A stretch of 64,000 bases of DNA from Anastatus disparis (GCA_017163975.1 JAFFSR010000395.1:70001-134000); one strand, 5' to 3'. Positions 1 through 11,695 are shown, counted from the stretch's first letter. The notes: a model not told the origin generated them from the sequence alone. A program made the numbers and translations.

Positions 1-777
1 ATATTGATATTTATTAATAGTTTAAATACGTATGCAAATTAGGTGCATATGCAAATTAAGTGTATGTATAAAGTATGTAAAGTACAAAGATTTAAGAAGT
101 ATGATAGCTATTACTATGACAATGTGGAATAGGGGTTCTTAAGAGATGCACCCAAGTCATTTGTTGTAATAAGATCACCCTAAGTTTGATACCGTGACAC
201 GTTAGACGAATGAGATTGTATAATACACGCCTTAAGACGACTTCGGATTTTAGGTTAGGTTTTATTTTTGAATTTACAAATTACTCTTTCAATATGTAAA
301 ATTTTCCACCATTCTACGGATTATAGTAAATGGTGGAAAATTCAAAAATTCAAAAATTTCAGAAACTGAAAGAGTAATTTGTAAACTACAAAATGAAATC
401 CAACCGAACTTCTGTAGTCGCCCGAAAAAAGTCCCACCTTCTCATTAGCGAAATAATGACAACCTGAGTTTTAATTATGTACATGTCAACTTAATATTTT
501 TTATAAAATTTTTAATAAATTGTTAATAACTATTAAAAGATTATTATATCTATCACAGAATATTGAATTACGTACTCACGTACATACTGCTCGGCGGTTC
601 TCATAAAACTAAAATATTTCTTGCTACGTTAGAAGTTTAAATATCAAATTATTTCTACAGGTTTCGACAAGTTAAATTTTATATTTTTACGCGCATGTTC
701 ACCCTTAAATTTATGATTTAATTTTGGTATAAATAGACAACGATTTACGGTTCTGATATCATTCTGAGTTTCAACAT
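1..777. other. Gene-free leader region
   Basis: No coding region is supported here. The only organised feature is the hairpin at 231-431. A TATA-like string (TATAAATA) sits near 729, about 50 bases before the truncated 5' LTR, but nothing shows that it is used. Confidence 0.5.
231..431. repeat. Palindromic MITE-like hairpin
   Basis: The left arm (about 231-350) and right arm (about 310-431) are imperfect inverted copies. An inner pair of arms around 300-340 carries TTTTCCACCATT and its complement, and an outer pair carries TTTACAAATTACTCTTTC and its complement. No protein is encoded. The ends are not sharp enough to name a superfamily. Confidence 0.6.
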
Positions 778-1344
778 GATGAAGCTGAGCATAGACAAGA
801 AGGAATACCATTATTATTCCTTCTGTCACCGGCGTCCGATAAAGAGCGAGCGACTTGCGATATCGCGTAGTATTAATTTTGTGTGTGCGAATATCGTAAG
901 CTTGAGTGAGCGAGAATAGATAAATTCAATATTCTCCAAGTTATTTTATTGTGCTTAAAATTGTTGCGAGTGCACGATTGCTAAATAGAAATAATATAAT
1001 TTCTTTCTGTCTTTTACGACGTGTGTGCCGGGCGATCGCGTGCGCGTTTTATTGCATCTATTCCCTTCGTGCTTTTCTAATTCGTTATTTTTTGTGTGTT
1101 TATTGCTCGTGTCCCTTTTAGCTTACGTTTTTGTTAATATATGCTTTTCGTCGTGCCAATAGTTATTTAATTAGTGCAAGCGGCGTCGCGTACACTATAC
1201 GCGGCTGGCGTCCATTTTGAGCGAGCGTGCGATTACTGTACAAATTTCTTAAATAAAGTTTCTCTTTTTTTTGTTACTTAATTAATTAATGCTTATATAT
1301 TTTTATAAATTTAGTGCAACCTCCTGATCCCCAGGGTTACCACA
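778..1344 (+). repeat. 5' LTR, truncated at its 5' end
   Basis: Matches the 3' LTR from GATGAAGCTGAGC onward and ends in CACA, with the shared tail GTGCAACCTCCTGATCCC. It keeps a segment (about 1106-1265) missing from the 3' LTR but present in the solo LTR. The first part of the LTR, as judged from 5185-5463, is absent. Confidence 0.8.
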
Positions 1345-1346
1345 AC

Positions 1347-1366
1347 TGACGCAACCAACGTGGGGC
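1347..1366 (+). other. Candidate primer binding site
   Basis: Two bases after the LTR end is TGACGCAACCAACGTGGGGC, the position where the minus-strand tRNA primer site of an LTR element is expected. The first triplet would normally be TGG; here it is TGA. The donor tRNA is not identified. TGGGGCCGAC at 1361 is an alternative start. Confidence 0.4.
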
Positions 1367-2535
1367 CGACAAAAATTTCGGTGATAATTTTTGTTTAAAA
1401 TCACGGGATCGAAAATTAAAAAGAAAAAATTTGTGCTCGAAATTAAATAGAAAAAACGGTGCTTAAAAATTAAAAAGAGAAAAAAAACTGTACGTAAAAT
1501 AGGACAAAAACTGTGTTTAAAATAAAAGAAACAGAAACTGTGCTGTGAAAAAAAAAGAAAAAAATGCTTTAAGTGAAAGGCAATTAGCTATGCCAGTGAA
1601 AAGAACATTTTTCTACTCATGCGTTTCCGCTTCGCCACGTGGTCGCCATTACGAACGACGCACACACGACGAGGCTGAAAGGCGGCGCTCTGGCGGCCAT
1701 TTTTGTTCTTGGCGTCGCTTGGTATGAGGTAACCGCGACAATTTATTTTGCAGCAACATCTATTTAAAGTGCGTGCATTAGGCAAAGAAATAAAATATTT
1801 TGTTTTTCATTCTTTTTTGTTTTGTGCGAAACGTTTTGCTTGCATTTTTTTTATAAATACATAGAGCATTATTTTTAATTCGAGCGCGAGCCTTAAGCTA
1901 AATAATTTATTTGATAATAGCACTGCATTTAAATACACACACACATAAGTATGTTTCGATACACATACATATATATCATTGCATTGTTGCTTGTATTTGT
2001 CTTTACTTGTGTTCCCCTTAAGCTCATTTCCTTATAGCTTCATTATCTTTTAGCACTACGTGTCTTAAAAATCCATATTAAGCAAAGCTGATTTTTTTGC
2101 ATATGATAATTGAATATCTTAAGTGTGCTGAGCAATCTATATTTCTATTTGTGCTTGCACGAAATATATCACTATCGTGTGCTACCTTAGCGCGTGTCGG
2201 TACACAATAGCTTACGTATAATTTTCTTTTGCTTTAGCGTGCATCTGGCTTTACAAAAATTTTAATTTTTAGCTTTTGAGTATTACGGGCGTGCTATATA
2301 ACATTGATCTACTATTGGACCATTCTATTTTTTTGTGGTATCTCTAATATAACTTAGCTTTGTTTTCGTTTAGTTTTTTTTAATTATAAAGCATTTAACA
2401 ACTTTCTTTTCTTTTGTTGTAGCCAGAGCTATTCTTATTCGAACCTCCTGAGATAGGATCTCATATTAGCATTAATTATTAGTATTAACTTTTTCCTTGT
2501 GCGTATCCTTGTGTAGTGTAACTTTTATTGTAAAT

Positions 2536-3560
2536 ATGAAAAACCAAAAGTTAAATGTAGAGCCCTATGGATCTCTGAGCACGTATGCCAAAGAGAAGCT
2601 TTTAGAGCAGCGGACGAAATAGTCCAAATAGTAAACCAACTATCTGCGAAGCAGCTCATTAGATACGGTGAGCGAGGAGTGAGCATGGCCTTAAATTTTC
2701 AGAGGTTTAAAGAGCAAGTTGTACGATATGGGCTTAGAAGACATCTCGGCGAAAGAGCCGCCGCTTGTAAAATAATAGTAGATGAGAAGATGTTAGTCGC
2801 GCACGTCGAACTTAGCATCCCCCCAATAGAGCAAAGCGCGTGCAATCAATTCGTTAATCCCTCAAATAGCTTAGAAAATCCTATTCCTCCTCGCAATAGC
2901 AACGCAATTATCCACTCATCGACCACGTGTACCACTATTACATGTCCTTCTTTTACTACAGCGAGCATACCTCATACTGTGAGAGCAACTAATACCCTTT
3001 CCACTAATACTACAACGACGTACCATGGAGGATATGATGGCGCACCAACTCCTTATTTTTATCCATACTCGTATCTCCCTTGCTATCCTAATCCATGGAG
3101 TCATGTCCCATATATTGCAGCAGCTTTTGGATATCTGCCCATCTCACAACCTTTAATACAGCCGCCCCTTTTTTCAACCATTTCAGCAAATCCTACAAAC
3201 CAACCCCCTGCACCAGAGCATACAAGATATGCTTCTAACTTCAGAGAACTGCAATGGTTAAACCAGCAAGAAGAGACTTGCAGAGCCCAGAACAACGCAT
3301 GTCGACCCCCTCCAGCTCCGGATGAATCCTTATTTCCCACTACAGCTTGCACTGGTATAAACTCGTCTAACGGGAATGGGACAGATTTTATTTTTCCCCT
3401 TAAATTTAAAGATGCTCCAATGCATCAACACCCAATGCCAGTGTTAGCATCCATTACTAGCAATCACCCTGTAACCCCTTTAGCTAGCATTTCAAATAAG
3501 AGCAAGCACGCACAGAAGGGAAATCGTCGCCCTAAACAAAGAGCAAAGAGCAAAACTTGA
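2536..3560 (+). pseudogene. Gag polyprotein, matrix/capsid part (decayed)
   Basis: The first ATG of this reading is at 2536. After about 25 codons the frame breaks (near 2610) and coding resumes in the frame open from 2679 to 3560 (293 codons). The N-terminal part is rich in Lys, Arg and Glu; the rest is rich in Pro, Ser, Thr and Asn. The latter composition is common in insect Gag linkers but has no diagnostic capsid motif I can name. Assignment to Gag rests on its place directly after the 5' LTR and before the zinc knuckles. It would form the virus-like particle shell. The frameshift, and the stop at 3558-3560 before the knuckles, make it inactive as it stands. Confidence 0.6.
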
Positions 3561-3639
3561 AGAGCAAGCCGAGCAAATAAAGTAGAACTAAAGAAGAATC
3601 TACCGCCAATCAGGAAAAACTTTTGGCGGAAGCAGGTAG

Positions 3640-4307
3640 AGCCGTGCTTTAGGTGTAGTAGCTTTGGACACTAGCTGCGAGAATGTTCTCAGCCTATGAA
3701 ATGCTATGGCTGTGGACAAATTAACGTCCGCATCAGTGACTGCACCCAGTGTCAACAGAGCGAGCGAGCAGAGCAGAGCAAGGGCGAACGAGCAGAGCCA
3801 AACCGGAGCAAGCGAGCAAAACAGAGCAAAAGCGAGCGAGCCGAGCCACATAAAAGCAAACGATTAGAGCATAGCAAGTGCGAGCGAGCAGAGCAGAGCA
3901 AGAGCATGCGAGCAGAGCAGAGCAAGAGCATGCGAGCAGAGCACTGCAAGAGCGAACGAGCAGAGCAGAGCAAGAGCGTGCGAGCAGAGCAGAGCAAGTG
4001 CGAAGCAGAGTACAACAAGAGCGAGCGAGTAGAGCACAACAATAGCGAGCGTGCAGAGCATTCACAGAGCAAGCGAGCAGAGCAAAACCAGAGCATGCGA
4101 GCAGAGCAGAGCAAGAGCGAGCGAGCAGAACAAAATAAAAGCATGCGAGCAGAGCAGAGCAAAAACGAGCGAGCAGAGCAGAGCAAGAGCGAGCGAGCAG
4201 AGCCAAAACAGAGCGAGCAAGCAGAGCTCAACTACGATCTCCTAAATTTTAGCTATGCGGAGTACATTTCTGCTACAGTGCGCGAAAAAGCAACCTATCG
4301 ACCCTAG
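3640..4307 (+). pseudogene. Gag nucleocapsid part: zinc knuckles plus Ser-Glu-Arg-Ala repeat tail
   Basis: A first CCHC knuckle (Cys-Phe-Arg-Cys ... His ... Cys, about 3646-3690) has a TAG just after its His. A second knuckle (CYGCGQINVRISDC, from 3696) follows in the same frame, with Val where the classical His would be; a knuckle without His in second place is, from memory, frequent in insect Gypsy-type Gag. The 203-codon stretch 3696-4307 then enters about 20 copies of an 8-residue repeat of consensus SERAEQSK, highly charged and likely helical or disordered. A nucleocapsid would bind the element's RNA; the repeat tail is an expansion particular to this copy or family. No pol frame follows. 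Confidence 0.65.
3753..4232 (+). repeat. 24-bp coding minisatellite (about 20 units)
   Basis: Tandem units built on GAGCGAGCGAGCAGAGCAGAGCAA encode the 8-residue repeat at the Gag C-terminus. The unit has no stop in several frames on either strand, which creates spurious open frames of up to 159 codons on the minus strand. Confidence 0.9.
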
Positions 4308-5166
4308 CCCTTATTTCAGCAAAACCCTTTTATACCATCATTAACATGCCTATATTAACCCTCCAGCATCTTATCTAGTTATTTAAAATCCTTATCAACC
4401 AAATTCACGACCCATCCAGCTAATCCAATATTTGTGCCATTTGGTGTGTTTATTAAATTACCCCTTTTCTTTTGCTATTTAATTACTCCTCATACACATT
4501 GTACAAGCATTGTTAGCTATTTACACTATTCACACTGACACATGAACAAGAGCAAAATTTTATTTTTATGCATTACTATTACGTAATTAAGAGCAAAATC
4601 TATAGATGTAATATTTTTTTTGTGCATTTAGGAAATTGTTGCAAAATATTAATTATAAAATAATTAATCTTATTAAATCATAGTATGCATCGACACATAC
4701 CATCAGAGCGTCACCTTTCAGTGAGTAAACACGTAAATTTTCATTTTTATTATTTTTTATTTCAAGCAAAATGTAATGGTAATATTTTTTTTTTGTGTGT
4801 GTATGAATGAAATACATGTAAGGTTGGGCTATGAGTGTTATTTTCTTTATCTTTAAGATAACTAGTTTTAAGATTTGTAATTTTTGTAAATAATATATGG
4901 ATAAGCCAATCGCGTCGTTTTACATTAAGCATTCTCATATACAGCGTGTAACACTTACACTTAATTTAGCTAAAAAGTCAGCAGATACAGCAGAAGAAGA
5001 AGTTTATAGATACACTTCACACCGCTGCAGATAACACCGGTTATCTTGGTTTAAGCCCTAATACTTTTCTTTTCGATCCATAAATTTTCTTTTTTGTTTT
5101 AATTTAGCTTATGCCTTTTTTGTTTTCGCGTTTGACGAAAGTATCCGGTTCCACCGTATACTTCCG

Positions 5167-5184
5167 TGTGGTGGGGGGGGGGAT
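5167..5184 (+). other. Polypurine tract
   Basis: A G-run (GTGGTGGGGGGGGGGAT) lies directly before the TGT that opens the 3' LTR. This is where the plus-strand primer of an LTR element is expected. Confidence 0.75.
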
Positions 5185-5869
5185 TGTAACATGGCAGATT
5201 GGCCATATTACGTATATGTATATTTGTGGCACATATAGCCGACAGAAGGGAGCATCTAACTACGGTCAAGACGGAAAGCAGACAACGCGAGTCAAATAGT
5301 TAAAACTATAACCCAAAATCGTTGGCACACACGTGCGAATTTATAAAGCACGTATAATGTGCACTGATATAGCTAGCGAGCAGCTTGACTCGAGTAGCTG
5401 AGCTTGGGTCCGTTAAGGATCGTTTGTCTCTCTCTTGTGGCGCGCGCAGCGTACAGCAAGAGAGATGAAGCTGAGCATAGACAAGAAGGAATACCATTAT
5501 TATTCCTTCTGTCGCCAGCGTCCGATAAAGAGCGAGCGACTTGCGATATCGCGTAGTATTAATTTTGTGTGTGCGAATATCGCAAGCTTGAGTGAGCGAG
5601 AATAGATAAATTCAATATTCTCCAAGTTATTTTATTGTGCTTAAAATTGTTGCAAGTGCACGATTGCTAAATAGAAATAATATAATTTCTTTCTGTCTTT
5701 TACGACGTGTGTGCCGGGCGATCGCGTGCGCGTTTTATTGCATCTATTCCCTTCGTGCTTTTCTAATTCGTTATTTTTTGTGTGTTTATTATTTTTTGTT
5801 ACCTAATTAATTACCGCTTATATATTTTTATAAATTTAGTGCAACCTCCTGATTCCCAAGGTTGTCACA
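5185..5869 (+). repeat. 3' LTR
   Basis: Starts TGTAACATGGCAGATTGGCC and ends GTTGTCACA. It lacks about 160 bp (after 5790) that are present in the 5' LTR and the solo LTR. The next four bases are AGAT. Confidence 0.8.
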
Positions 5870-5870
5870 A

Positions 5871-6200
5871 GATTTTTTATTTATGGTCGAAGAATTTCGT
5901 GGGATAAGACTTTTTTGTTGTAAATAAAATAATAAATCTAAAAATATATTTCACAAAAAAATATTTATTTCACATATCAAACCAATACTTAATAACTTAC
6001 TTATTTACGGTCAAAAAATTTTGCAAGATAATACTTTTATGTTTTAAATACAATGATAAATCTAAAAATATGTTCCACAAAAAAATATTTATTCCCAATA
6101 TCGGATGAATAATCTATGGATTTTTTATTTATGGTCGGAGATTTTTGGAGGATAAGACTTTTTTGTTTAAAATAGTGTAACTTTGATATACATTATATTA
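5871..6200 (+). repeat. Tandem repeats upstream of Polinton PolB copy 1
   Basis: About three units of 120-125 bp share the words TTTATTTATGGTCGG, GATAAGACTTTTTTG and AATATGTTCCACAAAAAAAT. The same family precedes PolB copy 2 (31890-32230) and recurs at 27724-27826, so it belongs to the element and is not local. A role as a terminal or subterminal repeat is inferred. Confidence 0.75.
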
Positions 6201-6223
6201 AAGAATTTTCAGACCTGCAAAAC

Positions 6224-6539
6224 ATGATGGAGGACGGTGGTGGGGATGAATTACTGTTGAATCTTTTGTCAGCAGAAGAACAGTTGCTCAGTTCGAGAGA
6301 TCCTGCACTACTGCCGTCTACCGAAGAAAAACGAGGAGTTATAAATTCGTTAGATGATCACGTGACTTATGTTCATAGTACTCCAAACACGATGTTGGAG
6401 GGGATAATTGCTGATACGACAGCGTCATCATCACCTAATGAACCGTTGCCTGAATGCTCTTACTGGAATGACCAGGATATACAAATGTCAAATAAAATAT
6501 GTCCACCTAAAACTACATTATCTGCAATATCGACACCAG
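6224..6539 (+). CDS. PolB copy 1, exon 1 (acidic N-terminus)
   Basis: ATGATG opens an acidic frame rich in Asp and Glu that stays open to 6562. A splice donor (CAG|GTACAG) at 6540 and an acceptor (TTGTAG|AC) ending at 6619 would remove 80 bp and join this frame, in phase 1, to the polymerase frame, which has no ATG of its own near its start. The same donor, acceptor and phase exist in copy 2 (32711/32792). Both copies carry a stop within the proposed intron, TGA in one and TAA in the other. The alternative is that this is a separate small protein. No domain is recognised. Confidence 0.6.
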
Positions 6540-6619
6540 GTACAGAAGATCTTGACTATTGAGATGTATGTAATTTTATAATTGTATTAATATATATATA
6601 TTATTGCACGGTATTGTAG
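6540..6619 (+). other. Predicted 80-bp intron of PolB copy 1
   Basis: GT-AG bounded, very A+T-rich, with a size typical of insect introns, conserved in position and phase in copy 2. Splicing itself cannot be shown from the sequence. Confidence 0.5.
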
Positions 6620-9600
6620 ACGAATGTCTTCGACAGGAAGATGGTACTTCTGCTCGGGAACACATTACCATTTATGAAGAAATTTCACGATATTACAAAC
6701 AGTTTCAGCTTCAAGTACGACAATTAAGACAGTCGATATTATCTCCACCAGCTAATGCAAATGTATATGGTTGGTGGGAGGCCGCTATAAATGATTTATA
6801 TCGTCACGTGTGTATATATGCACAGCCATCAGATTATATAGACATGACTATAAGCTCTGAACGTTTCGTGCACGAACTTCTATGAATTTCTCTTAGACTA
6901 CTTCGTGATTTTTCACCGGTAGGTTTACTCGGACTGATAGCTAGTATAGCGCAGAGTAATGAAGGTTTCAAAATTGTCGATGTTTTGAATGTTAAAGTCA
7001 GTACTGTGACTAAACCAGAGGGCCAGAGTCGTGTGCCTCTCACTAGCAAATCAGTATTCAAGAAATCCATTATAAATATTGAAAATAATGACAGTCTTTA
7101 TCTTCTACGCTTGCTAGTCGCTGTTCACGTAAACGTCATACGTGGCTAAACGCGTAATGGAATTTTCCATGACAGATGGAATAAAATAAGACATCATACA
7201 GCACAATATCAGAAAGTGCAAGCATTAAAACTTGTCAGAGCGGCGATAGTTACAATACCTGAGACGGGCTGTGGTATAGAGGAGATTAAATTATTTCAAG
7301 AACATAATGCACTCTTTGGAATCGCAATCGTTGTTTATTCATTTCAAAATTTTGCTTGTGGATATAGGCCGCTTTACGGTGGTACACGTTTCGTGCACGA
7401 CATTGGTAATGTCGTTAGACGTACTCTGAATATCATGTATTATGAAAATTCCAGACATCACCAACCAATTTCAAATTTACTCACAGTGGCTGGGAGTCAA
7501 GGCTACTGTATACCTTGCAATAAAAAATTTAGTCATACTAAAAATCATGAATGTGAACAAAAATGCTATAAATGTTTAAAGAATCCTCCTTGTGATATGG
7601 ATAAGAAAGAAATAAAATGCTTTCAATGTAGCAAAGATTTTTACGGTACCGTTTGTTTTGAAAATCATTAAAATTCAAAATCTTTCGATAGTTCTCGGTC
7701 AGTATGCGAGAGTATAAAAATTTGTCGTTTATGTAGCAATACAGTGCGCATCAACGATGAAGAACTACATGATTGTAATACGATATTTTGTAAAATATGT
7801 AATGGTAAAAGACTAATAGAACATCCTTGTTACATGCAACCTATTGTCGATAAAAAAGGATTCATGATGAATAAAATAACAATTCTTTATTTATTTTATG
7901 ATTTTAAAACTCAGCAATCAGAGAGTATCTTAGGCTGTGAGGCTGAAAAAGTAAGGCTAAATGTACCAAATTAGTGTGTTGTTCAGCAAGTGTGTAGTTA
8001 CTGTTTGAACGATGAAAATGTATCAAATTCTTGCGAAGTATGTAGAATGCGCGAGTATGTGTTTGAAATCGACCCCGTGAAACAGCTAGTTAATTTGGCC
8101 TTGGCACCAAGAAAAAATTTCAAACAAATCATTTGTATAGCACACAATGCGCAGGGTTTTGATGCACAATTTATTCTTAAATATTTAACAGAACGTAAAA
8201 ATCTCAGAAATAAGCCAAATGTAATTTTAAACGGGTCAAAAATAATCATAATGGAAATTTTATCGGTTAAATTCATAGATAGTTTGAATTATCTACATAT
8301 GAGTTTAGCTGCACTACCAAAAGCTTACGGTCTTGTTAATATCGAGATAGGTACATTTTCTCATCTTTTTAATACACCGGAAAATTAGAATTACGTGGAA
8401 GAAGTGCCGCCGACATGTAATTTTTCGCCAGATTCGATGAAAATCGAAGAGCGGCGCGAATTTACGCAAAGGTATAACGAAAAAAAACTGAAAATTATTT
8501 ATTCAATTTTAGAAATGAAATTATAAAATACTATAAGCAAGATGTAAAAATTTTACGTTTAGCATGTCTGGCTTTCTGCAAGACTTTCATCAAATGTGGT
8601 AATACAGATTCGTTTGTAGAGTGCGCCACCATCGCATCTTCTTGCATGCGTGTGTATAGAGAAAAATTTTAACAAAAAGATAAAATAGGTATTATATCTC
8701 AAGGTGGTTATAGACAAGCAAATAAACAGTCTATGAAGGCGATGCGATGGTTGTGCTGGATGGAAAATATGCTAAATCGACAAATTCAGCATACCGTTCA
8801 TGCACGAGAAAAGAGGCTTCCCGAAGGCCCTCTAGTGGACGGATATTGCGTACTTGAAAATGGAAAGAAAATTGTTATACAGTTTTACGGGTGTTATTGG
8901 CATAGCTGTGTCTGGTGTTACACAATAAACCGAGACTTGAGACTCGTAAACGGTGAAAATATGGACGAACGTTTCGAGAAAACTACGCAGATATCGGAAA
9001 AAATACGAGCCCATGGTTATCAACTTATCCAAAAGTGGAAGTATAATTTTGATCGAGAATACTCGGAGAACGAGAATATGAGGTCGTACATTGAAGATAA
9101 GACACAAAAATGGCACGCACCGTTAAATCCTCGAGAAGTATTATTTTGCAGGCGAACTGGCAATACAGTCAAAATTTACAATGCAAAAGAGGACGAAAAA
9201 ATAAAGTACGTAGACAAAGTTCGTTGTATCCGTATATTTGTAAATATGGGCGATATCCCAACGGTCATCCAACTCTCTACGTGGACGAGGATGAGTGTCG
9301 CACTCTTGTGGGTCAAATGAATGACATAAGTCACGTTGTAGGTCTTATTAAATGTAAAGTATTGCCGCCACGAAATTTATATCATGCTGTACTTCCCGTT
9401 GAAATGCATAATAAGCTTTTATTTCCACTATGTCGAACATGCGTTGAATCGTTGAATATGAAAATGTTGATGATCGAGTTTTTATCGATACGTGGGTGTC
9501 TGACGAGTTAGAAAAAGCTGTTCAGATGGGCTATGTAATCAGAAAAATATTGGAAATATGGTCTTATAAAATTACTCAGTACATCAAAGCCACGGGTCAG

Positions 9601-10511
9601 GGTGGCCTATTTCCAACTTATATTGATAAATTTTTCGCTGAGAAAACGTACGCGTCGGGTTACCCATCAAAATGTGCTGATGGTGATGAAAACGCGATTG
9701 CTCAATACATTGAAGAATTTGTGCAACAAGAGGGTATAATATTAGACAAAAATCGAATAAAATATAATGCTGGCTTGAGATCTGCAGCAAAACTGTTTCT
9801 GAATTCATTGTGGGATAAGTTTGGTCAACGAGAAATATGCTAAAGACCGAAGTAGTGGATGATCCACAGAGGTTGTTTGACTTACTCTATAGTGCCGAAA
9901 CTGAGGTTAACTCAATTTTACCGATCGACGATACGACAATTTACGTAAACTGGCACAACACAGTAGCGGCTGTCGAGCCATTGGCATTATGTAACGTTGT
10001 AGTAGCCGCCTACACCACAGCTCTAGCACGTTTAAAACTTTACCAAGAATTGCAACCGTTGGGTGAACGCGTGTTGTATTACGATACTGATTCTATTGTA
10101 TATGTAAGTCATGTGGGTGAGTGCGATGCGGAAACAGGACCGTTCTTAGGTGACTTAACCGACGAATTGGCCTATTATGGCCTTGGTACGAGTATTACAT
10201 CATTCGTCTCTGGAGGACCAAAATTTTACGGGTACAAATATTTGACGTCAGATGGCGTCGAAGCATGTGTTTGCAAAATCAAAGGCATCAGGCTTAATTT
10301 GTCGGCAAGTCAAAAAATAAACTTTGATTCTATATGAAAACTTGTTACCGGCAAAATACCGCCATTTTTTGCTTATCACGACGCTATCAGAAGTATACAA
10401 TTTTATGATGTTGTAACACGACCTGAATGTAAAATATGTGAACCAGTATATTCAAAGAAACGATTTGTAAATAACGAGCTTAGTCTTTCATACAGCTATA
10501 AATCTAATTAA
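6620..10511 (+). pseudogene. Protein-primed family B DNA polymerase, Polinton/Maverick type, copy 1
   Basis: This would replicate a Polinton-type linear genome from a terminal protein. One frame runs from 6604 to about 8490 with five in-frame stops (near 6883, 7147, 7669, 7972, 8386), then three frame changes lead to the stop near 10509. In order: Cys/His-rich segment (about 7518-7700); exonuclease I at 7900 (YDFKT, with Lys in place of the catalytic Glu); exonuclease II HNAQGFD (about 8140); GCYWHSC Cys/His element (about 8890); SLYPY palm motif A region (about 9220); motif B NSLWDKFGQ (about 9800); motif C YYDTDS (10077-10094); and KFYGYKY (about 10220). The Lys change and the stops make it dead. 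No integrase, ATPase or capsid gene adjoins this copy. Confidence 0.88.
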
Positions 10512-10557
10512 ATAATAAATAATTATTAATATATTATTACCAAAGTAAAAATATTAT

Positions 10558-10558
10558 G

Positions 10559-10620
<62 letters not shown>
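10558..10620. repeat. (TA)n tract after PolB copy 1
   Basis: About 30 TA units start some 45 bp after the polymerase stop. Copy 2 has a (TA)n tract almost directly after its stop. Confidence 0.95.
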
Positions 10621-10622
<2 letters not shown>

Positions 10623-11145
10623 TAGTAGTATTTATTTATTTCATTACGATTGATTGTGTAAATTATTCATTATAAGTTTTTTGTAATTAATATTCTTTTC
10701 ATAGTTGATACATTTTATTCAAAAATTGACATACGCATGTGCTAAATGTACATCCAACAACAGCGCCTTACCACATGGATATCTTTTAACTTGCTAGTTC
10801 ATGTTGTGTGATCCTCCTTATAGTGTTCTGTCTAGTTGCTGTTGTGAACGATTTCTCTGCTTTTAATCTGATCATATGTTTTTGCAACTCGTATATACTT
10901 TAGACTGAAACCATGCTAATTGATGGTCTCTATTATTGATAATTTGGAGAGATATATTTATTATTAAGTTGTTTAATTGAGTTTATAATGTTTCATTGTT
11001 CTTTTAAAAAAATGTTTGAATGGTACATAGAATATTATATGATATTTTGATGATAAATTGTTTTTGTAATTTTAATGAATGGAAGTTTTATATAGATATA
11101 TATGTTATGTTTCAGGTGGAAAATGTTTATACATTGTTATGTAAT
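10621..11145. other. No recognisable gene
   Basis: A+T-rich sequence that no longer resembles the downstream flank of PolB copy 2. On the minus strand a stretch of about 38 codons (around 10890-10780) is open, but it has no recognisable domain. Confidence 0.4.
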
Positions 11146-11149
11146 TTAA

Positions 11150-11539
11150 GAGGCGGCCGTATCATTCTGTCCTTGTCTAATCTAAACTTTCGTTATTATA
11201 AATAAATAAAATATTTTCATAGAAAAGTAAGACAACCGCCCAATAGAGCAAAAGACAAGCAAATGATTCTTTTCTATGAAAAAATATGAAATTTTGATTA
11301 TTTTTCGAATGAAGTCTGAAACGAAAAAACAGCTCAATCAACTCAATTAAGTTCGATTGTTTTTCCGTTTCAGACTTCACTCGAAAAATAATAAAAATTT
11401 CATATTTTTTCATAGAAAAGAATCGTTTGCTTGTCTTTTGCTCTATTGGGCAGTTGACTTACTTTTCTATGAAAATATTGTATTTATTTATAATAACGAA
11501 AGTTTAGATTAGACAAGGACAGAATGATACGGCCTCCTC
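11150..11539. mobile_element. Palindromic TTAA-flanked element
   Basis: The two halves are near-perfect inverted copies of about 190 bp. The ends are GAGGCGGCCGTATC and its near-complement GAGGAGGCCGTATC, flanked on both sides by TTAA (11146-11149 and 11540-11543). TTAA duplication is the hallmark of piggyBac-type transposition, which is inferred. No coding capacity. Confidence 0.85.
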
Positions 11540-11695
11540 TTAAGAAAATTTTGTACTTGAAAAGGGTCATCAAAAATATGACTGAAACGTAGTCTTATGT
11601 AGTAATAATAAAAGAATTATCATGACAGTTAAAAGTTGTTAAATATTTCTTTATTAAATAAAAAAGAATTAGATTCTTCAAAAATTTGAAAAATG

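Larger units (their letters stand above)
778..5869 (+). mobile_element. Non-autonomous LTR retrotransposon (gag only)
   Basis: Two direct LTR copies (778-1344 and 5185-5869) flank 3.8 kb that holds a candidate primer binding site, a gag-like region and a G-rich polypurine tract. No protease, reverse transcriptase, RNase H or integrase motif is seen between gag and the 3' LTR, so mobility would depend on enzymes supplied in trans. The paired nucleocapsid knuckles suggest a Ty3/Gypsy-type origin; a BEL-type origin is the alternative. The 5' LTR lacks roughly its first 280 bp and the 3' LTR has an internal deletion of about 160 bp, so the copy is old. A solo LTR of the same family lies at 47760-48603. 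Confidence 0.8.

Noticed and set aside
3733..4231. Minus-strand open frames of 157 and 159 codons rich in Cys, Ala, Leu and Ser
   Set aside because: They are by-products of the 24-bp minisatellite, whose unit has no stop in several frames; the plus-strand frame continues from Gag zinc knuckles.
6224..6562. Acidic ORF as an independent gene
   Set aside because: Conserved splice sites and phase with PolB in both copies make a first exon more likely, though a separate protein is not excluded.
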